This document shows, in pieces, positions 1 through 8,503 of a DNA stretch of 34,337 bases. Made by a program: the position numbers and the translations under genes. Under the pieces are notes generated by a model that worked only from the letters and a program-made list of their open reading frames with translations, did not search any database and was not told the origin of the DNA. Position 1 is the first letter of the stretch; each line of letters opens with the position of its first letter. Origin of the DNA: Candidatus Liminaster caballi. GTDB lineage: Bacteria; Bacteroidota; Bacteroidia; Bacteroidales; UBA3663. Location of the stretch: positions 1-34,337 of the forward strand of contig JAGHUA010000011.1 in NCBI GenBank assembly GCA_018065085.1, in the 5' to 3' direction.

Positions 1-3
1 AGG

Positions 4-29
4 TTATATAATATTATTATATTATATAA
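4..29. repeat. AT-only inverted repeat
   Basis: Two perfect 10-bp arms (4-13 and 20-29) flank a 6-base loop; the whole element is A/T. It could extrude as a cruciform, or be an AT-rich junction between transcription units. The rest of 1-250 contains no gene that I can support, only the terminator at 151-199. Confidence 0.4.
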
Positions 30-150
30 AATTCTGTTTGAATAATTTTTCGGACACTGTTTATCTGTTATCTGTGATTCTGTTCCGGATAATTCCAGCA
101 GACGGCAATAATGTGTCAACGGCTTACCAATCCAGTATGGGTCATTAAGA

Positions 151-199
151 AAACTTTCGGCAGCGTTTCCCCAATCCGAGGAATTGCTGCCGAAAGTTT
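151..199 (-). terminator. Intrinsic terminator of the secreted-protein operon
   Basis: A perfect 14-bp stem (151-164 with 186-199) encloses a 21-base loop. Read on the minus strand, the stem is followed by a T-rich tail (TTTTCTTAA). It lies about 57 bases beyond the stop codon of the 322-aa gene at 257, where a terminator for the three leftward secreted-protein genes would be expected. Confidence 0.7.
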
Positions 200-256
200 A
201 TTTTGGACCTCTGATGTCTTTGTGAATGACTGCAAAAAGTCCGTAGCTTCTTGAGA

Positions 257-1225
257 TTACTTATTCAGGATCTTCTTGCCGTCGATGATGACGATGCCGG
301 TCGAAGCAGGCGACACGATGCGGCCAGTGAGATCGACTGTGACGTGACGGAGAGACTTTTTGGTGTCTGCGACGTCTTCGATGCCGCTGCCTTCTTCAGG
401 AGCAAGGGTAACGTCGATGGTGCGTACGCGGCAACGGTTTTCCTCAACGCTGAAACCTACGGCAGCAGCCGAACCTGTCCATGTGGCTGTAGTGTTGTAG
501 TTGTCAAGCTCGCCGAAACCACCCATCAGCTCAAGGTCGTAGAGGCTGTAGCCAGGCGATGAGGTAGGAGAGGTGAACTCGATGGTCTTGAGAAGGTAGC
601 CAGGAGCTGCGCTGAGCATGAAGTGACCGGCAAAGGCCACTGTGGCAGCGCCTGCAGAGATCTCAACGCGAGTGATATTGCCCGTTGTGTTGGTGTTCTC
701 TGTGATGACGATGGTTGCAAGTCCGTCTTCTGTCTGGATCATGTCACCTGGGTCATAGACGTTGCCATCGGGGAGGTTTGAGAAGTCGAACGTGGTGGTG
801 ATGCCCTGATTCTCGTCGCCGCCCTGGTCTGGATTGTCGGTGAAGATGATAGAGACGGTGAATGGATCGCTGTCGAGAATGCCTCCGAAAGGCGACTCGA
901 TCTGAATGGAACCGGCTGGAACCGGGATGCTGTATGTGCCGTAAGGCGAATCGGCAGGAGCGCCGAGCACGGTGAACGTGAGGTTGTAGCCCTGGAGCGT
1001 CATCATGACGTCGGTCACCTTCTGGCCGTTAGGATCCATGAGGTCGAGCGCAAAGTTGACCACGTTGGCATCGATGCCGATGTCGGCCAGCGTAACAAGC
1101 TTGACGTTGTATGTGCCGTCAATCGCTGTTGTGGTGGTAAACTGGGTCGGCGTTGGCTCAAGGTCGATGGCCATGGCTGTGCTGCAAACGAGGGCAGCGG
1201 CAGCGGTAAGAATATTCTTAATCAT
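257..1225 (-). CDS. Secreted protein with T9SS-like C-terminal tail
   Basis: 322-aa exported protein of unknown function. Residues 1-19 form a signal peptide (Lys at position 3, hydrophobic core, Ala-Met-Ala before Ile20). Residues 20-135 look like an all-beta domain, followed by a short Asp/Gly/Gln linker. Residues 142-277 form a second beta module: an opening F-D-F strand, a central 'LLKTIEF' strand, then a W-T-G turn and a closing 'TIDVTL' strand. This matches the pattern of three modules in the neighbouring 1308-aa protein. The last 26 residues (Val-Asp-Leu-Thr-Gly-Arg ... Asp-Gly-Lys-Lys-Ile-Leu-Asn-Lys) resemble the Prevotella-type short C-terminal tail, often read as a type IX secretion signal. 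It is last of three leftward genes, with 74 bases and a hairpin separating it from the previous one. It is probably surface-attached or released. No enzymatic motif was seen. Confidence 0.85.
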   Translation of the reverse strand: MIKNILTAAAALVCSTAMAIDLEPTPTQFTTTTAIDGTYNVKLVTLADIGIDANVVNFALDLMDPNGQKVTDVMMTLQGYNLTFTVLGAPADSPYGTYSIPVPAGSIQIESPFGGILDSDPFTVSIIFTDNPDQGGDENQGITTTFDFSNLPDGNVYDPGDMIQTEDGLATIVITENTNTTGNITRVEISAGAATVAFAGHFMLSAAPGYLLKTIEFTSPTSSPGYSLYDLELMGGFGELDNYNTTATWTGSAAAVGFSVEENRCRVRTIDVTLAPEEGSGIEDVADTKKSLRHVTVDLTGRIVSPASTGIVIIDGKKILNK

Positions 1226-1246
1226 CTGTTTTCTGTTTGTTGATAA

Positions 1247-1281
1247 ATATGCAGGTCAAAAGTTGGCTTTGACCTGCATAT
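1247..1281 (-). other. Perfect hairpin between two secreted-protein genes
   Basis: A perfect 14-bp stem (1247-1260 with 1268-1281) has a 7-base loop and lies between the stop of the 1308-aa gene (1300) and the start of the 322-aa gene (1225). On the minus strand the following bases are only weakly T-rich (TTTATC). It may be an attenuator or a 3'-end stabiliser that lowers expression of the last gene, rather than a full terminator. Confidence 0.55.
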
Positions 1282-1299
1282 TATGTTAGGGATTACGGA

Positions 1300-4200
1300 T
1301 TACTTTACAAGAACCTTCTTGCCGTTGATGATGACAATGCCGTTAGCCTTGTCAACACGCTGACCGTTGAGGTTGTAGATGATGAGCGAAGCGTTGTCGA
1401 GAGCGATGCCCTGAACACCTGTTGGCTCGATGTAGAAGGTAAGCTCGCCACGGAACTCAGCGTATGCAACCTCGTTATCATCAGCATCTGTGATTACGAT
1501 CATGCTGTGAGCAGCGAATGTGCCCTGCTCACGGAGATCCATCTCGTATGAGGTGTCAGTTGTTGTGGCAACCATCATATCGACGAACTTCATTGTGAGA
1601 TCCTCGCCTGCAACAACATCCTTGCCGTCGAGCTCAGTAGCGTTGAGTGTGAACTGAGAAGCGGTTGAGTCGTTGAAGAAGGTAACGCCCTCTGGTGCAT
1701 AAGCCTTGACAGGGTTGGCAACCGAATCAAGTTCGGCAGCAGGAACGGTGAGGGTCACTGTGAAGAACTGGTCGCCCCACTCGTTAGCCTCAGAGAGACC
1801 AACCTCAGCAAGAACGTTCTCGATATAGACAGGAACGATAGGCTCAGGCATCTCGGTGGTGAGGGTCAGAGTTGCATTGGCGCTGTTGTAAGAAACCTTG
1901 ATGAAGAGATCATAGTCAGCCTCGGCGCCTTCGGCAATAAGCTTGCCTTCGGTGAATGCGATTGGCTCCTTCTCCTCAGCAGCGTTGGCAGCTGTGAAGG
2001 CAACGATGGTAGCGTATGGATCGCTCATCTCAAGAGTTACGGTGCTGGTGACAGGAACTGCAACCTTATACCACTTGGCAAGCTGGATGTTGCTCTTGAT
2101 GGCAGGAATGCCGTTCTCGCCTTCCTCAAGTGCGATTGGCATGTTCCAGAGATCGCCATCCTCGAATGGTCGGTAAGCGATCTGAGCAGCATTGGCGGTG
2201 TTGTCCTCCTGTGCCTTCATAACCTTGAATGTAACAACGTCGTGACGTGCGATGATTGTCTCAAACTGCGATGGGAGGCTTGAAACGCGTACCTGGCCGT
2301 TGATTGAGATAGAGCCAAGGGTCTGTGTGAAGTTGTGAGAGAAGAGCATTACGCCCTCGTAGTTAGACTCAAGCTGGAAGTAAACGTTCTCGCCGTAGCT
2401 CTGAGCTGGCTCAAGACCTGCGAAGCCCTCGGCATCCCAAGCGAGGATGTATGGATCCTCCTCTGTGCCGCTGCCGTTATGCTCGTTGATCTGAACGTTG
2501 TCGAGATAGAGGTACTTGTACAACTCTGTTGGCTCGAAGACGATCGATGCGCGAATCCAGGCAGTAGAAGAGAAGTCGCCCTTCAGCACAACGCTTACGG
2601 TCTCAAAGCCCTCATTTGCCTCAAGCTCGAAGTCCTTGATCTCGTACTTCACGCCGTTAGCGTCGTTGACGATGACATGGATCTTTGTGAGACATTCGTT
2701 CTTGAGGTCGAAGCTGAGCTTGGCAGCCTTGCCCATGAGGCAGATCTTGCCGGTGGTGAACTCGATGCTTGCGTCTTCGTTGTAGCCGTAGATGCAAGCG
2801 CTCACGCCGTCGCCGTCAGAAGAGAGATCTGACCATGCGTCGCGATACATTGCACCGAATGAGCCGTCGGATGACCAGAATGCGGTTGAGTCGTTGTCGA
2901 GGAACTGGCCGACAACGTATGGCATTGTGTAAGGAGCGCCGACAAGGACGTTGACGTCTGTGCCCCATGTCTCATCGACCTTGGTCTCGGCTGTGACGCA
3001 GAAGCGGACGTTGCCCTGAGTGCCCTCGTTGGTAGGATAAGCGAATGTGAAGGTTGTGCCGGTGATTGGCTCAACGTTGATGCGCTCGCCCTTATAGTAG
3101 CCCTCGTAAGGATAAACGTTGTAGGTTGGATTTACATAACCGCCGTTTGAACCCTTTGTGACAGGTGTCCAGGTGAGGGTGATAGAGTCGGTAGAAGATG
3201 TGGCAAATACCTCCTCAACGCCGAGAGGAGCATCCTCACCGATGTATGCAGAGTTGGTTGCTGCCTTGCTCTCGTGAACGCCATCGACGATGACTACGCT
3301 ATAGGTGCTGTAGCCGTTAGCGAGGCCGAGGTCGGCATTGGTGTCGTTGGCGAATACAAGGTCACCTGCCTTTGCTGTCTGCTCGTCGATAACCGAGCCG
3401 TTGCGGCTGAGGACGTAGGTGAGCTCCTTGTTCGAATCGTATGTTGTGCCGCCGATAGTGGTAGTAGGCATTGAGAATACGATAGAGGCAGAGAGTGCGC
3501 CCTGAGCACCAGGAGTGATGAAGATGTTGTCAACTGGAGATGGCTTGTCAAGGTCAACCTCCTCAACAACGAAGTTATCGACGCAGAAGAAGCCGTTCCA
3601 TGAGTATGAGTAGTTGTGGAGGGCAATGTAGTATGTGCCATCCTCCTCAACGGTGAAGCTTTCGTTCTCCTTTGTGATGACGTCAGTGCCAGAGACGTAG
3701 GTCCACTGGTCGATGAGATAGTCGGTCATGGCCGAGAGCTTTGGCTCCTTGCCGATGATAACGTCGAAGTAGTGGCCGGACCAGGTGCCAGTGCCGAACA
3801 CGTCAACGCTGAAGTAGTACTGCTTGCCTGCCTGAAGTTCGAAGCCTGGGAGGACGAGGTAGTCGTCGGTGTCAGCGCCGTCGGTGTTGATGCAGTAGTA
3901 CCAGTTCTGGTCAGCATCATAGTAGCCAGCCATGAAGGTAGAACCGTTGTGGTTGCCGTCGTAGATCTCAATCTGATTGCGCTTTGCCTCGGTAGAGAGA
4001 TTGTTGTGGTATGGCAGAGTTGCTGTCTGCTCGGTGAGTGTAGGCTCTGTTGGAGTGTTGTCCTCACCTGCGCTGCTGCCGAGGGTAACTGTCATTGACA
4101 GGAGGATAACGTCGGAATTAGAAGAGAACTTAACCTCCGTGGCATTGCCTTCCCAAACGGCCTTTGTGGCTGTGAGCTCGGTGAACTCGCCGCAAGAAGC

Positions 4201-5226
4201 GATGGTCTGATCCATGTCGTGATCGCCAACCATCTCAACCTTGACGATGCCGTTGCCAGCTGACTGAACGGTGGTTACACCCCAAGCGCTTTCGAGGCTG
4301 CTGCCGTAGAGGTTGACATACTGGCCGTACCATGAAGGAATGACGGTCACATCGCCGTCGGTGTAGCTGTAGGCCCAATCGAGAGCGAAGAAGTCGAAGA
4401 ATGAAGGCTCGCTGTTGTTGCTGCCGCCGCCGTTTTCATCCTTTGATACGGTAACGTCGATGGATGTAACGTAAACATCGGCATTTGACGAGAAGACGAT
4501 CTTGTCGCTGCTGCCCTCCCATGTTGCTAAGGTAGAAGTTGAAGATGTGATGCTGCCGCATGAAGCGATAGTCTCGCCCATCTGCTGGTCGCCATGGAGT
4601 ACGACCTTTGTGATCGTGCCCTCGGTGGTGAGGAGGTTGAGTGTGCCCCATGGAGCTACGTCGGAAGTGTTGCTGCCATAGAGGTTGATGCTGTTGCCCA
4701 TGTTTGATGTAGCTGTGGCTGTGACGCTGCCGCTGGTGTAGCTAGCCGACCAGCCGGTGGTGAAGTCGATGGTGTAGGTCTCGCCATCGCCGTCGCCGCC
4801 GTTATCACCGCCGCCTTCGCCGAACCATACGTCGGCCTTTGCTACATAGTAGTCAGTTTCAGCGCTTTCGCCCCAGAATACGATTTCCTTGGCGCTGCCT
4901 TCCCATACGGAAGTGCCTGTTGCGTCGAATGAGAATGTGCCGATGCCGTCCTTGACAGAAATGCCGGCACCTACCTCGCCTGCACCCTGGAATGTGATCT
5001 TGCTGATGGTGTGTTCGCCACCGTTGAACTTCAGTGAGAATGACTCCCAGTGGTTGTTCCAGATGTCGGCACCTGCTGAGTAATATGCATAAGAGGCTGT
5101 GACACCGTTGACCTCGGTGTCGCCGTTCATGAAGTTGAACGATGCGTCCTGAGCCGACATCGCTCCGCTCATCGCCATAGCGCTCATGATGAGCATGGCC
5201 TTAAGCATGAAGTAGAATTTCTTCAT
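1300..5226 (-). CDS. Large multidomain secreted protein, T9SS-like tail
   Basis: 1308-aa exported, modular, all-beta protein. A signal peptide covers residues 1-25 (cleavage likely after Met-Ser-Ala). Three related modules follow, at about 27-137, 149-262 and 274-384. Each has an F-shaped first strand, an 'ITKVVL'-like strand, a W-E-G turn and a closing 'VTSIDVTV'-like strand; they are joined by Gly/Asp-rich linkers. About 400-556 resembles a cleaved-adhesin/MAM-type jelly roll (a 'YLVLPGFEL' strand and a 'FFCVDNFVVEEV' end). About 562-765 holds two fibronectin-III-like domains, and 766-915 a second jelly roll ending 'YLYLDNVQI'. About 920-1125 and 1130-1265 are further beta domains I cannot name. 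The tail 1281-1308 (Ile-Ile-Tyr-Asn-Leu-Asn-Gly-Gln-Arg-Val ... Lys-Lys-Val-Leu-Val-Lys) is the T9SS-like signature. A surface adhesin or glycan/protein-binding role is likely but not shown; no catalytic domain was seen. Confidence 0.88.
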   Translation of the reverse strand: MKKFYFMLKAMLIMSAMAMSGAMSAQDASFNFMNGDTEVNGVTASYAYYSAGADIWNNHWESFSLKFNGGEHTISKITFQGAGEVGAGISVKDGIGTFSFDATGTSVWEGSAKEIVFWGESAETDYYVAKADVWFGEGGGDNGGDGDGETYTIDFTTGWSASYTSGSVTATATSNMGNSINLYGSNTSDVAPWGTLNLLTTEGTITKVVLHGDQQMGETIASCGSITSSTSTLATWEGSSDKIVFSSNADVYVTSIDVTVSKDENGGGSNNSEPSFFDFFALDWAYSYTDGDVTVIPSWYGQYVNLYGSSLESAWGVTTVQSAGNGIVKVEMVGDHDMDQTIASCGEFTELTATKAVWEGNATEVKFSSNSDVILLSMTVTLGSSAGEDNTPTEPTLTEQTATLPYHNNLSTEAKRNQIEIYDGNHNGSTFMAGYYDADQNWYYCINTDGADTDDYLVLPGFELQAGKQYYFSVDVFGTGTWSGHYFDVIIGKEPKLSAMTDYLIDQWTYVSGTDVITKENESFTVEEDGTYYIALHNYSYSWNGFFCVDNFVVEEVDLDKPSPVDNIFITPGAQGALSASIVFSMPTTTIGGTTYDSNKELTYVLSRNGSVIDEQTAKAGDLVFANDTNADLGLANGYSTYSVVIVDGVHESKAATNSAYIGEDAPLGVEEVFATSSTDSITLTWTPVTKGSNGGYVNPTYNVYPYEGYYKGERINVEPITGTTFTFAYPTNEGTQGNVRFCVTAETKVDETWGTDVNVLVGAPYTMPYVVGQFLDNDSTAFWSSDGSFGAMYRDAWSDLSSDGDGVSACIYGYNEDASIEFTTGKICLMGKAAKLSFDLKNECLTKIHVIVNDANGVKYEIKDFELEANEGFETVSVVLKGDFSSTAWIRASIVFEPTELYKYLYLDNVQINEHNGSGTEEDPYILAWDAEGFAGLEPAQSYGENVYFQLESNYEGVMLFSHNFTQTLGSISINGQVRVSSLPSQFETIIARHDVVTFKVMKAQEDNTANAAQIAYRPFEDGDLWNMPIALEEGENGIPAIKSNIQLAKWYKVAVPVTSTVTLEMSDPYATIVAFTAANAAEEKEPIAFTEGKLIAEGAEADYDLFIKVSYNSANATLTLTTEMPEPIVPVYIENVLAEVGLSEANEWGDQFFTVTLTVPAAELDSVANPVKAYAPEGVTFFNDSTASQFTLNATELDGKDVVAGEDLTMKFVDMMVATTTDTSYEMDLREQGTFAAHSMIVITDADDNEVAYAEFRGELTFYIEPTGVQGIALDNASLIIYNLNGQRVDKANGIVIINGKKVLVK

Positions 5227-5256
5227 AGATTGAATGTTTTATAAATGTTACAATTG

Positions 5257-6165
5257 TTATTTGCTGAAAATCTTCTTGCCATTGCGGAAGTAGAGCTGTC
5301 CGCCCTGCATGGTGGTAACCTTCTGTCCGTTTATATTATATAAATATGAGTCGTTGGCAGAATTGTTCTCGCTGATTGTGTCGATGGTGCTGCCCTCGGT
5401 GGTGAACACCACGTCGGTCATCTCGCCCCATTCGCCCAATGCATTCATGCCCACGGCGCACGCATGGTATGTGGTGCCAGGCTCGGCATTCCACATGGCG
5501 TCGTCAACACCGAACATTGCATAGGCATCGCGCCACTGTGGGTTGAGGTAGGTGTCGATGAGATAGCCCTTAACGCCTTCTGCGCCGTTGAGGCTGTCAT
5601 AGCCATCCTGGGTGATGATGAGGTCGTAGAAGCGTGCTGTCTGGTCGTTAGGAGTATAGATCACGCGCTGATAGTAGAGCTGAACAGGATTATTGTTCTC
5701 GTCTGTGCCCATCTGCGAACCGAACTCCATGATCTGAATATCGATGACCGAAGCGCCGGTTCCGCCCTGCTGATCGGTTTCTACGGCAAAGCTCTGGAGA
5801 GGCGCATAATTGTCCTCCGAATCAAGGCTGAGCACGTAAATCTCGTATTCTGTGCCTGGATTGAGGCCCTTCCACTCGTTGACCGTGGTGCTGAATCGGG
5901 CAATGCCCCACTGCATAACCATGTCGCCCGGCTCTGTGAAGTTGAAGAAGTTTTTCCACATCTCGAACTGCTGGTCGAACTCGCCTTTTTCAAACAGGCA
6001 GAAATAATATACGCTTACAAAGTCATTCGGTGCGAACTTGCACTTGACTGTGCTGGTGCTGGTCGATACAACCTCGAAGCTAACTTCAGGAGTGCCGGCC
6101 TTTGCCACAACAGGGAGAACGAAGGTCGATATTGCCAACAGGAATGAAAGTAAAAATTTCTTCAT
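5257..6165 (-). CDS. Secreted fibronectin-III-like protein, T9SS-like tail
   Basis: 302-aa exported protein and first gene of the leftward trio, 30 bases upstream of the 1308-aa gene. Residues 1-23 form a signal peptide (Lys-Lys, a long hydrophobic core, Ala-Lys-Ala before Gly24). Two fibronectin-III-like domains follow, at about 25-132 and 137-257; each has a 'L-N-P-G-T-E-Y-E-I-Y-V' or 'A-E-P-G-T-T-Y-H-A-C-A-V' strand typical of that fold. The tail 274-302 (Leu-Tyr-Asn-Ile-Asn-Gly-Gln-Lys-Val ... Asn-Gly-Lys-Lys-Ile-Phe-Ser-Lys) matches the sorting-like tail of its two neighbours. A -7 promoter box precedes it at 6201-6208. It is probably a surface or extracellular binding protein. The specific function is unknown. 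Confidence 0.86.
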   Translation of the reverse strand: MKKFLLSFLLAISTFVLPVVAKAGTPEVSFEVVSTSTSTVKCKFAPNDFVSVYYFCLFEKGEFDQQFEMWKNFFNFTEPGDMVMQWGIARFSTTVNEWKGLNPGTEYEIYVLSLDSEDNYAPLQSFAVETDQQGGTGASVIDIQIMEFGSQMGTDENNNPVQLYYQRVIYTPNDQTARFYDLIITQDGYDSLNGAEGVKGYLIDTYLNPQWRDAYAMFGVDDAMWNAEPGTTYHACAVGMNALGEWGEMTDVVFTTEGSTIDTISENNSANDSYLYNINGQKVTTMQGGQLYFRNGKKIFSK

Positions 6166-6200
6166 AAGTCAAAAGTTTAGAATAACCATAATATTGTGCG

Positions 6201-6208
6201 CAAAAATA
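6201..6208 (-). promoter_or_regulatory. Bacteroidetes -7 box for the secreted-protein operon
   Basis: On the minus strand this reads TATTTTTG, fitting the TAnnTTTG consensus, 35 bases before the ATG at 6165. No convincing -33 TTTG was found at the usual distance. Confidence 0.55.
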
Positions 6209-6336
6209 CTACTTTTTTATTAAATAATGTATAAAAGTTGCCAATTTTCGTCATTTTTTATGCAAACGTTGTCAAAAGTATGCGAATTTATTATTTATAT
6301 TTGTCAAAAAATGTGCTTTATTGTTGTATTTTTGTT

Positions 6337-6417
6337 ATGAAAACATGTGAAACAATATCAAAAAAGTTGCGGCAAGAGCTCTCAATCGTGTGCGAGTGTC
6401 CGTGCAGATTTTTTTGA
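6337..6417 (+). other. Possible 26-codon small ORF behind a -7-like box
   Basis: TATTTTTG at 6327-6334 fits the Bacteroidetes -7 consensus, with a TTTG at 6300-6303. Three bases later an ATG opens a 26-aa reading frame that contains Cys-Glu-Cys-Pro-Cys and ends inside the left arm of the hairpin at 6414-6486. Transcription from this box would be almost leaderless. It may be a small transcript rather than a protein gene, or chance in an AT-rich gap. No homology is recognised. Confidence 0.2.
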
Positions 6418-6486
6418 CAGCAACAAAGGTGGGCTGCCTCTTCGTGCAACCCACCTCGTGTCTTTGTTATGTATGCGTGCTGTCAA
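6414..6486. other. Long nested stem-loop after ribH
   Basis: Nested complementary blocks are GACAGC (6416-6421) with GCTGTC (6479-6484), AACAAAG (6422-6428) with CTTTGTT (6462-6468), and GGTGGG (6428-6433) with CCCACC (6450-6455); outer T and A runs also pair. It is downstream of ribH on the minus strand and upstream of the secreted-protein promoter. It may end rib transcription, although a clean U tract is lacking on either strand, or it may be a structured small RNA. Confidence 0.45.
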
Positions 6487-6488
6487 AA

Positions 6489-6595
6489 TGATCTGCTGCG
6501 ACAGTTCGGCACTCTTGCAAGGTGCCAAAAGAATCTGCTGCGACAGCTCGGCACTCTTGCGAGGTGCCAAAAGAATCTGCTGCGACAGCTCGGCA
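6489..6595. repeat. 42-bp tandem repeat, about 2.5 copies
   Basis: ATCTGCTGCGACAG recurs at 6491, 6533 and 6575, an exact 42-bp period. The units differ by a few substitutions (for example CTTGCAAGG versus CTTGCGAGG). Each full unit contains a small hairpin made of GGCAC and GTGCC. The array lies between the hairpin and the ribH stop codon. The 448-base gap 6166-6613 holds no convincing protein gene. Confidence 0.7.
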
Positions 6596-6613
6596 GACGT
6601 GTATGCTGTCAGA

Positions 6614-7072
6614 TTACTTTGCCAGGAGATTTACCATCTCGATGGCGGAGATCATAGCATCTGCTCCCTTGTTGCCGGCCTTTGTACCTGCTCGTTCAAT
6701 GGCCTGGTCGATGCTGTCGGTAGTGAGGATGCCATTGAGCACAGGCACTCCAGTTTGCATGGCAGCCTGTGCAATACCCTTGGCAGATTCGTTTGCCACC
6801 ATGTCGAAGTGTGGGGTTGCTCCACGGATTACTGCGCCGAGACACACGATGGCGTCATACTTGCCGCTCTGAGCCATGCGGAGAGCCATAAGTGGAATCT
6901 CGAAAGCGCCAGGTACGTAGGCAAGGGTCAGATCCTCGCTGTTGCCGCCATGGCGTACGAAGGTGTCCTCTGCACCCGAGATCAGGTGGCTGACTACAAA
7001 ATCATTGAAACGGGCGGCAACGATGCCGATCCTCTGGCCTTGGGCTGCCAGCATGCCTTCTAATACTTTCAT
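6614..7072 (-). CDS. ribH: 6,7-dimethyl-8-ribityllumazine synthase
   Basis: 152-aa lumazine synthase, normal length for the family. It condenses 5-amino-6-ribitylamino-uracil with 3,4-dihydroxy-2-butanone 4-phosphate, the penultimate step of riboflavin synthesis, in the cytoplasm. Family landmarks are visible: 'ARFND' near residue 20, 'VPGAFEIP' (about 53-60), '[13 protein letters not shown]' (about 78-90) containing the active-site His region, and '[10 protein letters not shown]' (about 109-118). It follows ribD-ribE-ribBA on the same strand but is separated from ribBA by a 210-base repeat-rich gap, so it may be separately controlled. A tandem repeat and hairpin lie directly downstream. Confidence 0.96.
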   Translation of the reverse strand: MKVLEGMLAAQGQRIGIVAARFNDFVVSHLISGAEDTFVRHGGNSEDLTLAYVPGAFEIPLMALRMAQSGKYDAIVCLGAVIRGATPHFDMVANESAKGIAQAAMQTGVPVLNGILTTDSIDQAIERAGTKAGNKGADAMISAIEMVNLLAK

Positions 7073-7113
7073 GTTCTTATATGTAAATAATTATTAATCT
7101 TGGAATAAACTAA

Positions 7114-7278
7114 TTTGATTTTCTCTGATTCCCTTTGATGGATAACCTTTAGTCCTTTGCCGTTGCCTCCATCAAAAGGAGTTGTCTCCATCAAAGGAGT
7201 TGTCTCCATCAAAGGAATTCATAGGAAATCAATTTTTGGGGATAAGTTATTTGATTTTCTCTGATTTCCTTTGATGGA
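7114..7278. repeat. Composite direct/inverted repeat between ribBA and ribH
   Basis: A 29-bp direct repeat (7114-7142 and 7250-7278, one mismatch) brackets the segment. Between the copies, TCCATCAAAGGAGTTGTC is tandemly repeated (7168-7186 with one extra A, 7187-7204, and a diverged copy from 7205). The inner units are inverted relative to the outer ones: TCCATCAAAGGAA at 7205-7217 pairs perfectly with 7266-7278 (13 bp). The right copy ends four bases from the ribBA stop. It could be an attenuator, a REP/BIME-like element, or a remnant of a small miniature element. Confidence 0.7.
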
Positions 7279-7282
7279 GTAT

Positions 7283-8491
7283 TCACTTCTTCTTTGGCTC
7301 GCGCACATGGAGCAGATGGCCCATCTTGGCGAACTTGGTGTACATGTAGAACTCGTCCTTCTCGTTGCAAGTCATCTCGATAGGTTCGCGTCCCACCACC
7401 TTAAGGCCAAAGCCGTCGAGACCCTGGATCTTGAGCGGATTGTTGGTCATGAGCAGAAGTTCGTGGATGCCGAGGTCGGCAAGGATCGATGCACCTGTGC
7501 CGTATTCGCGGAGGTCGGCGGCAAAGCCGAGGGCAAGGTTTGCCTCGACGGTGTCCATGCCCTGATCCTGGAGGTTGTAGGCGCGCAACTTGTTGATAAG
7601 GCCAATGCCACGACCCTCCTGTCGCAGATAGAGCAGAACGCCACGTCCACGTTCCTCAATGCGTCGCAGGGCTTCGGCCAACTGTTCGCCGCAGTCGCAA
7701 CGAAGGCTGCCGAAGGCGTCGCCTGTAAGACACTCAGAGTGAACGCGACAGAGCACAGGTTCGGGAGTGGTCACGTCGCCTTTGACCAGAGCCACATGAT
7801 GTTCGCCCGTCACGTGATTGACGTAACCGTAAGCCTTGAACGTGCCGAACTTAGTAGGCAGCTCGGCCGTAGTAATGCGGTCGATGAGCTTCTCTGTCTT
7901 GCGGCGGTAGGCAACAAGGTCGGCAATGGAGATCATGCAGAGGTTGTTGTCGCGGGCAAAGTCATTGAGTTCGGGCGTACGCATCATGGTGCCGTCCTCG
8001 CGCATAATCTCGCAGCAGAGGCCGCATTCCTTGAGTCCGGCAAGGCGGCACAGATCGACGGTTGCCTCGGTGTGTCCGCTGCGCACCAGCACACCGCCTT
8101 CGCGAGCCTGGAGAGGGAACATGTGACCAGGACGGCGGAAATCGGCAGGACGTACGTCGTCGGCAACACATGCACGGGCGGTCACGCCACGTTCAACGGC
8201 CGAGATGCCGGTGGTGGTGGAGATGTGGTCGATGCTGATGGTGAATGCGGTAAGATGGTTGTCGCTGTTGTTGGTCACCATCTGCGGAAGGCTCAGGCGT
8301 TCGCAGATCTCGCGGCTCATTGGCATGCAGATGAGACCTTTGGCGGCCGATGCCATGAAATTGACGTTCTCGGTGGTGGCAAACTCTGCCGCACAGATGA
8401 GGTCACCCTCGTTCTCGCGGTCAGGGTCATCGACCACGAGGATGCAATGGCCGGCACGGAGTTCCTCTAAGGCTTGTTCTATTGTATTCAC
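7283..8491 (-). CDS. ribBA: Bifunctional DHBP synthase / GTP cyclohydrolase II
   Basis: 402-aa fusion catalysing both entry reactions of riboflavin synthesis. Residues 1 to about 200 are 3,4-dihydroxy-2-butanone-4-phosphate synthase, with Arg25-Glu26-Asn27-Glu28-Gly29 of the acidic active-site loop, 'RPGHMFPL' (120-127) and 'HTEATVDL' (140-147). Residues about 205-402 are GTP cyclohydrolase II, with zinc cysteines Cys254, Cys265 and Cys267 and the 'QEGRGIGL' loop (291-298). Both halves look complete, unlike RibBA proteins in which one half has decayed. It starts 12 bases after the ribE stop, so it is likely cotranscribed with ribD and ribE. Confidence 0.97.
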   Translation of the reverse strand: MNTIEQALEELRAGHCILVVDDPDRENEGDLICAAEFATTENVNFMASAAKGLICMPMSREICERLSLPQMVTNNSDNHLTAFTISIDHISTTTGISAVERGVTARACVADDVRPADFRRPGHMFPLQAREGGVLVRSGHTEATVDLCRLAGLKECGLCCEIMREDGTMMRTPELNDFARDNNLCMISIADLVAYRRKTEKLIDRITTAELPTKFGTFKAYGYVNHVTGEHHVALVKGDVTTPEPVLCRVHSECLTGDAFGSLRCDCGEQLAEALRRIEERGRGVLLYLRQEGRGIGLINKLRAYNLQDQGMDTVEANLALGFAADLREYGTGASILADLGIHELLLMTNNPLKIQGLDGFGLKVVGREPIEMTCNEKDEFYMYTKFAKMGHLLHVREPKKK

Positions 8492-8503
8492 GTTCTATTC
8501 GGA

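Noticed and set aside
6489-6595. CRISPR array
   Set aside because: The units are contiguous 42-bp tandem copies without unique spacers, and no cas genes are nearby.
6347-7063. Plus-strand 238-aa frame over the 42-bp repeats and ribH
   Set aside because: It runs through the hairpin and repeats and then antisense to ribH; the frame stays open because 42 is divisible by three.
7271-8470. Open 399-aa frame antisense to ribBA
   Set aside because: It lies wholly opposite a certain enzyme gene, has no recognisable domain and arises from codon bias.
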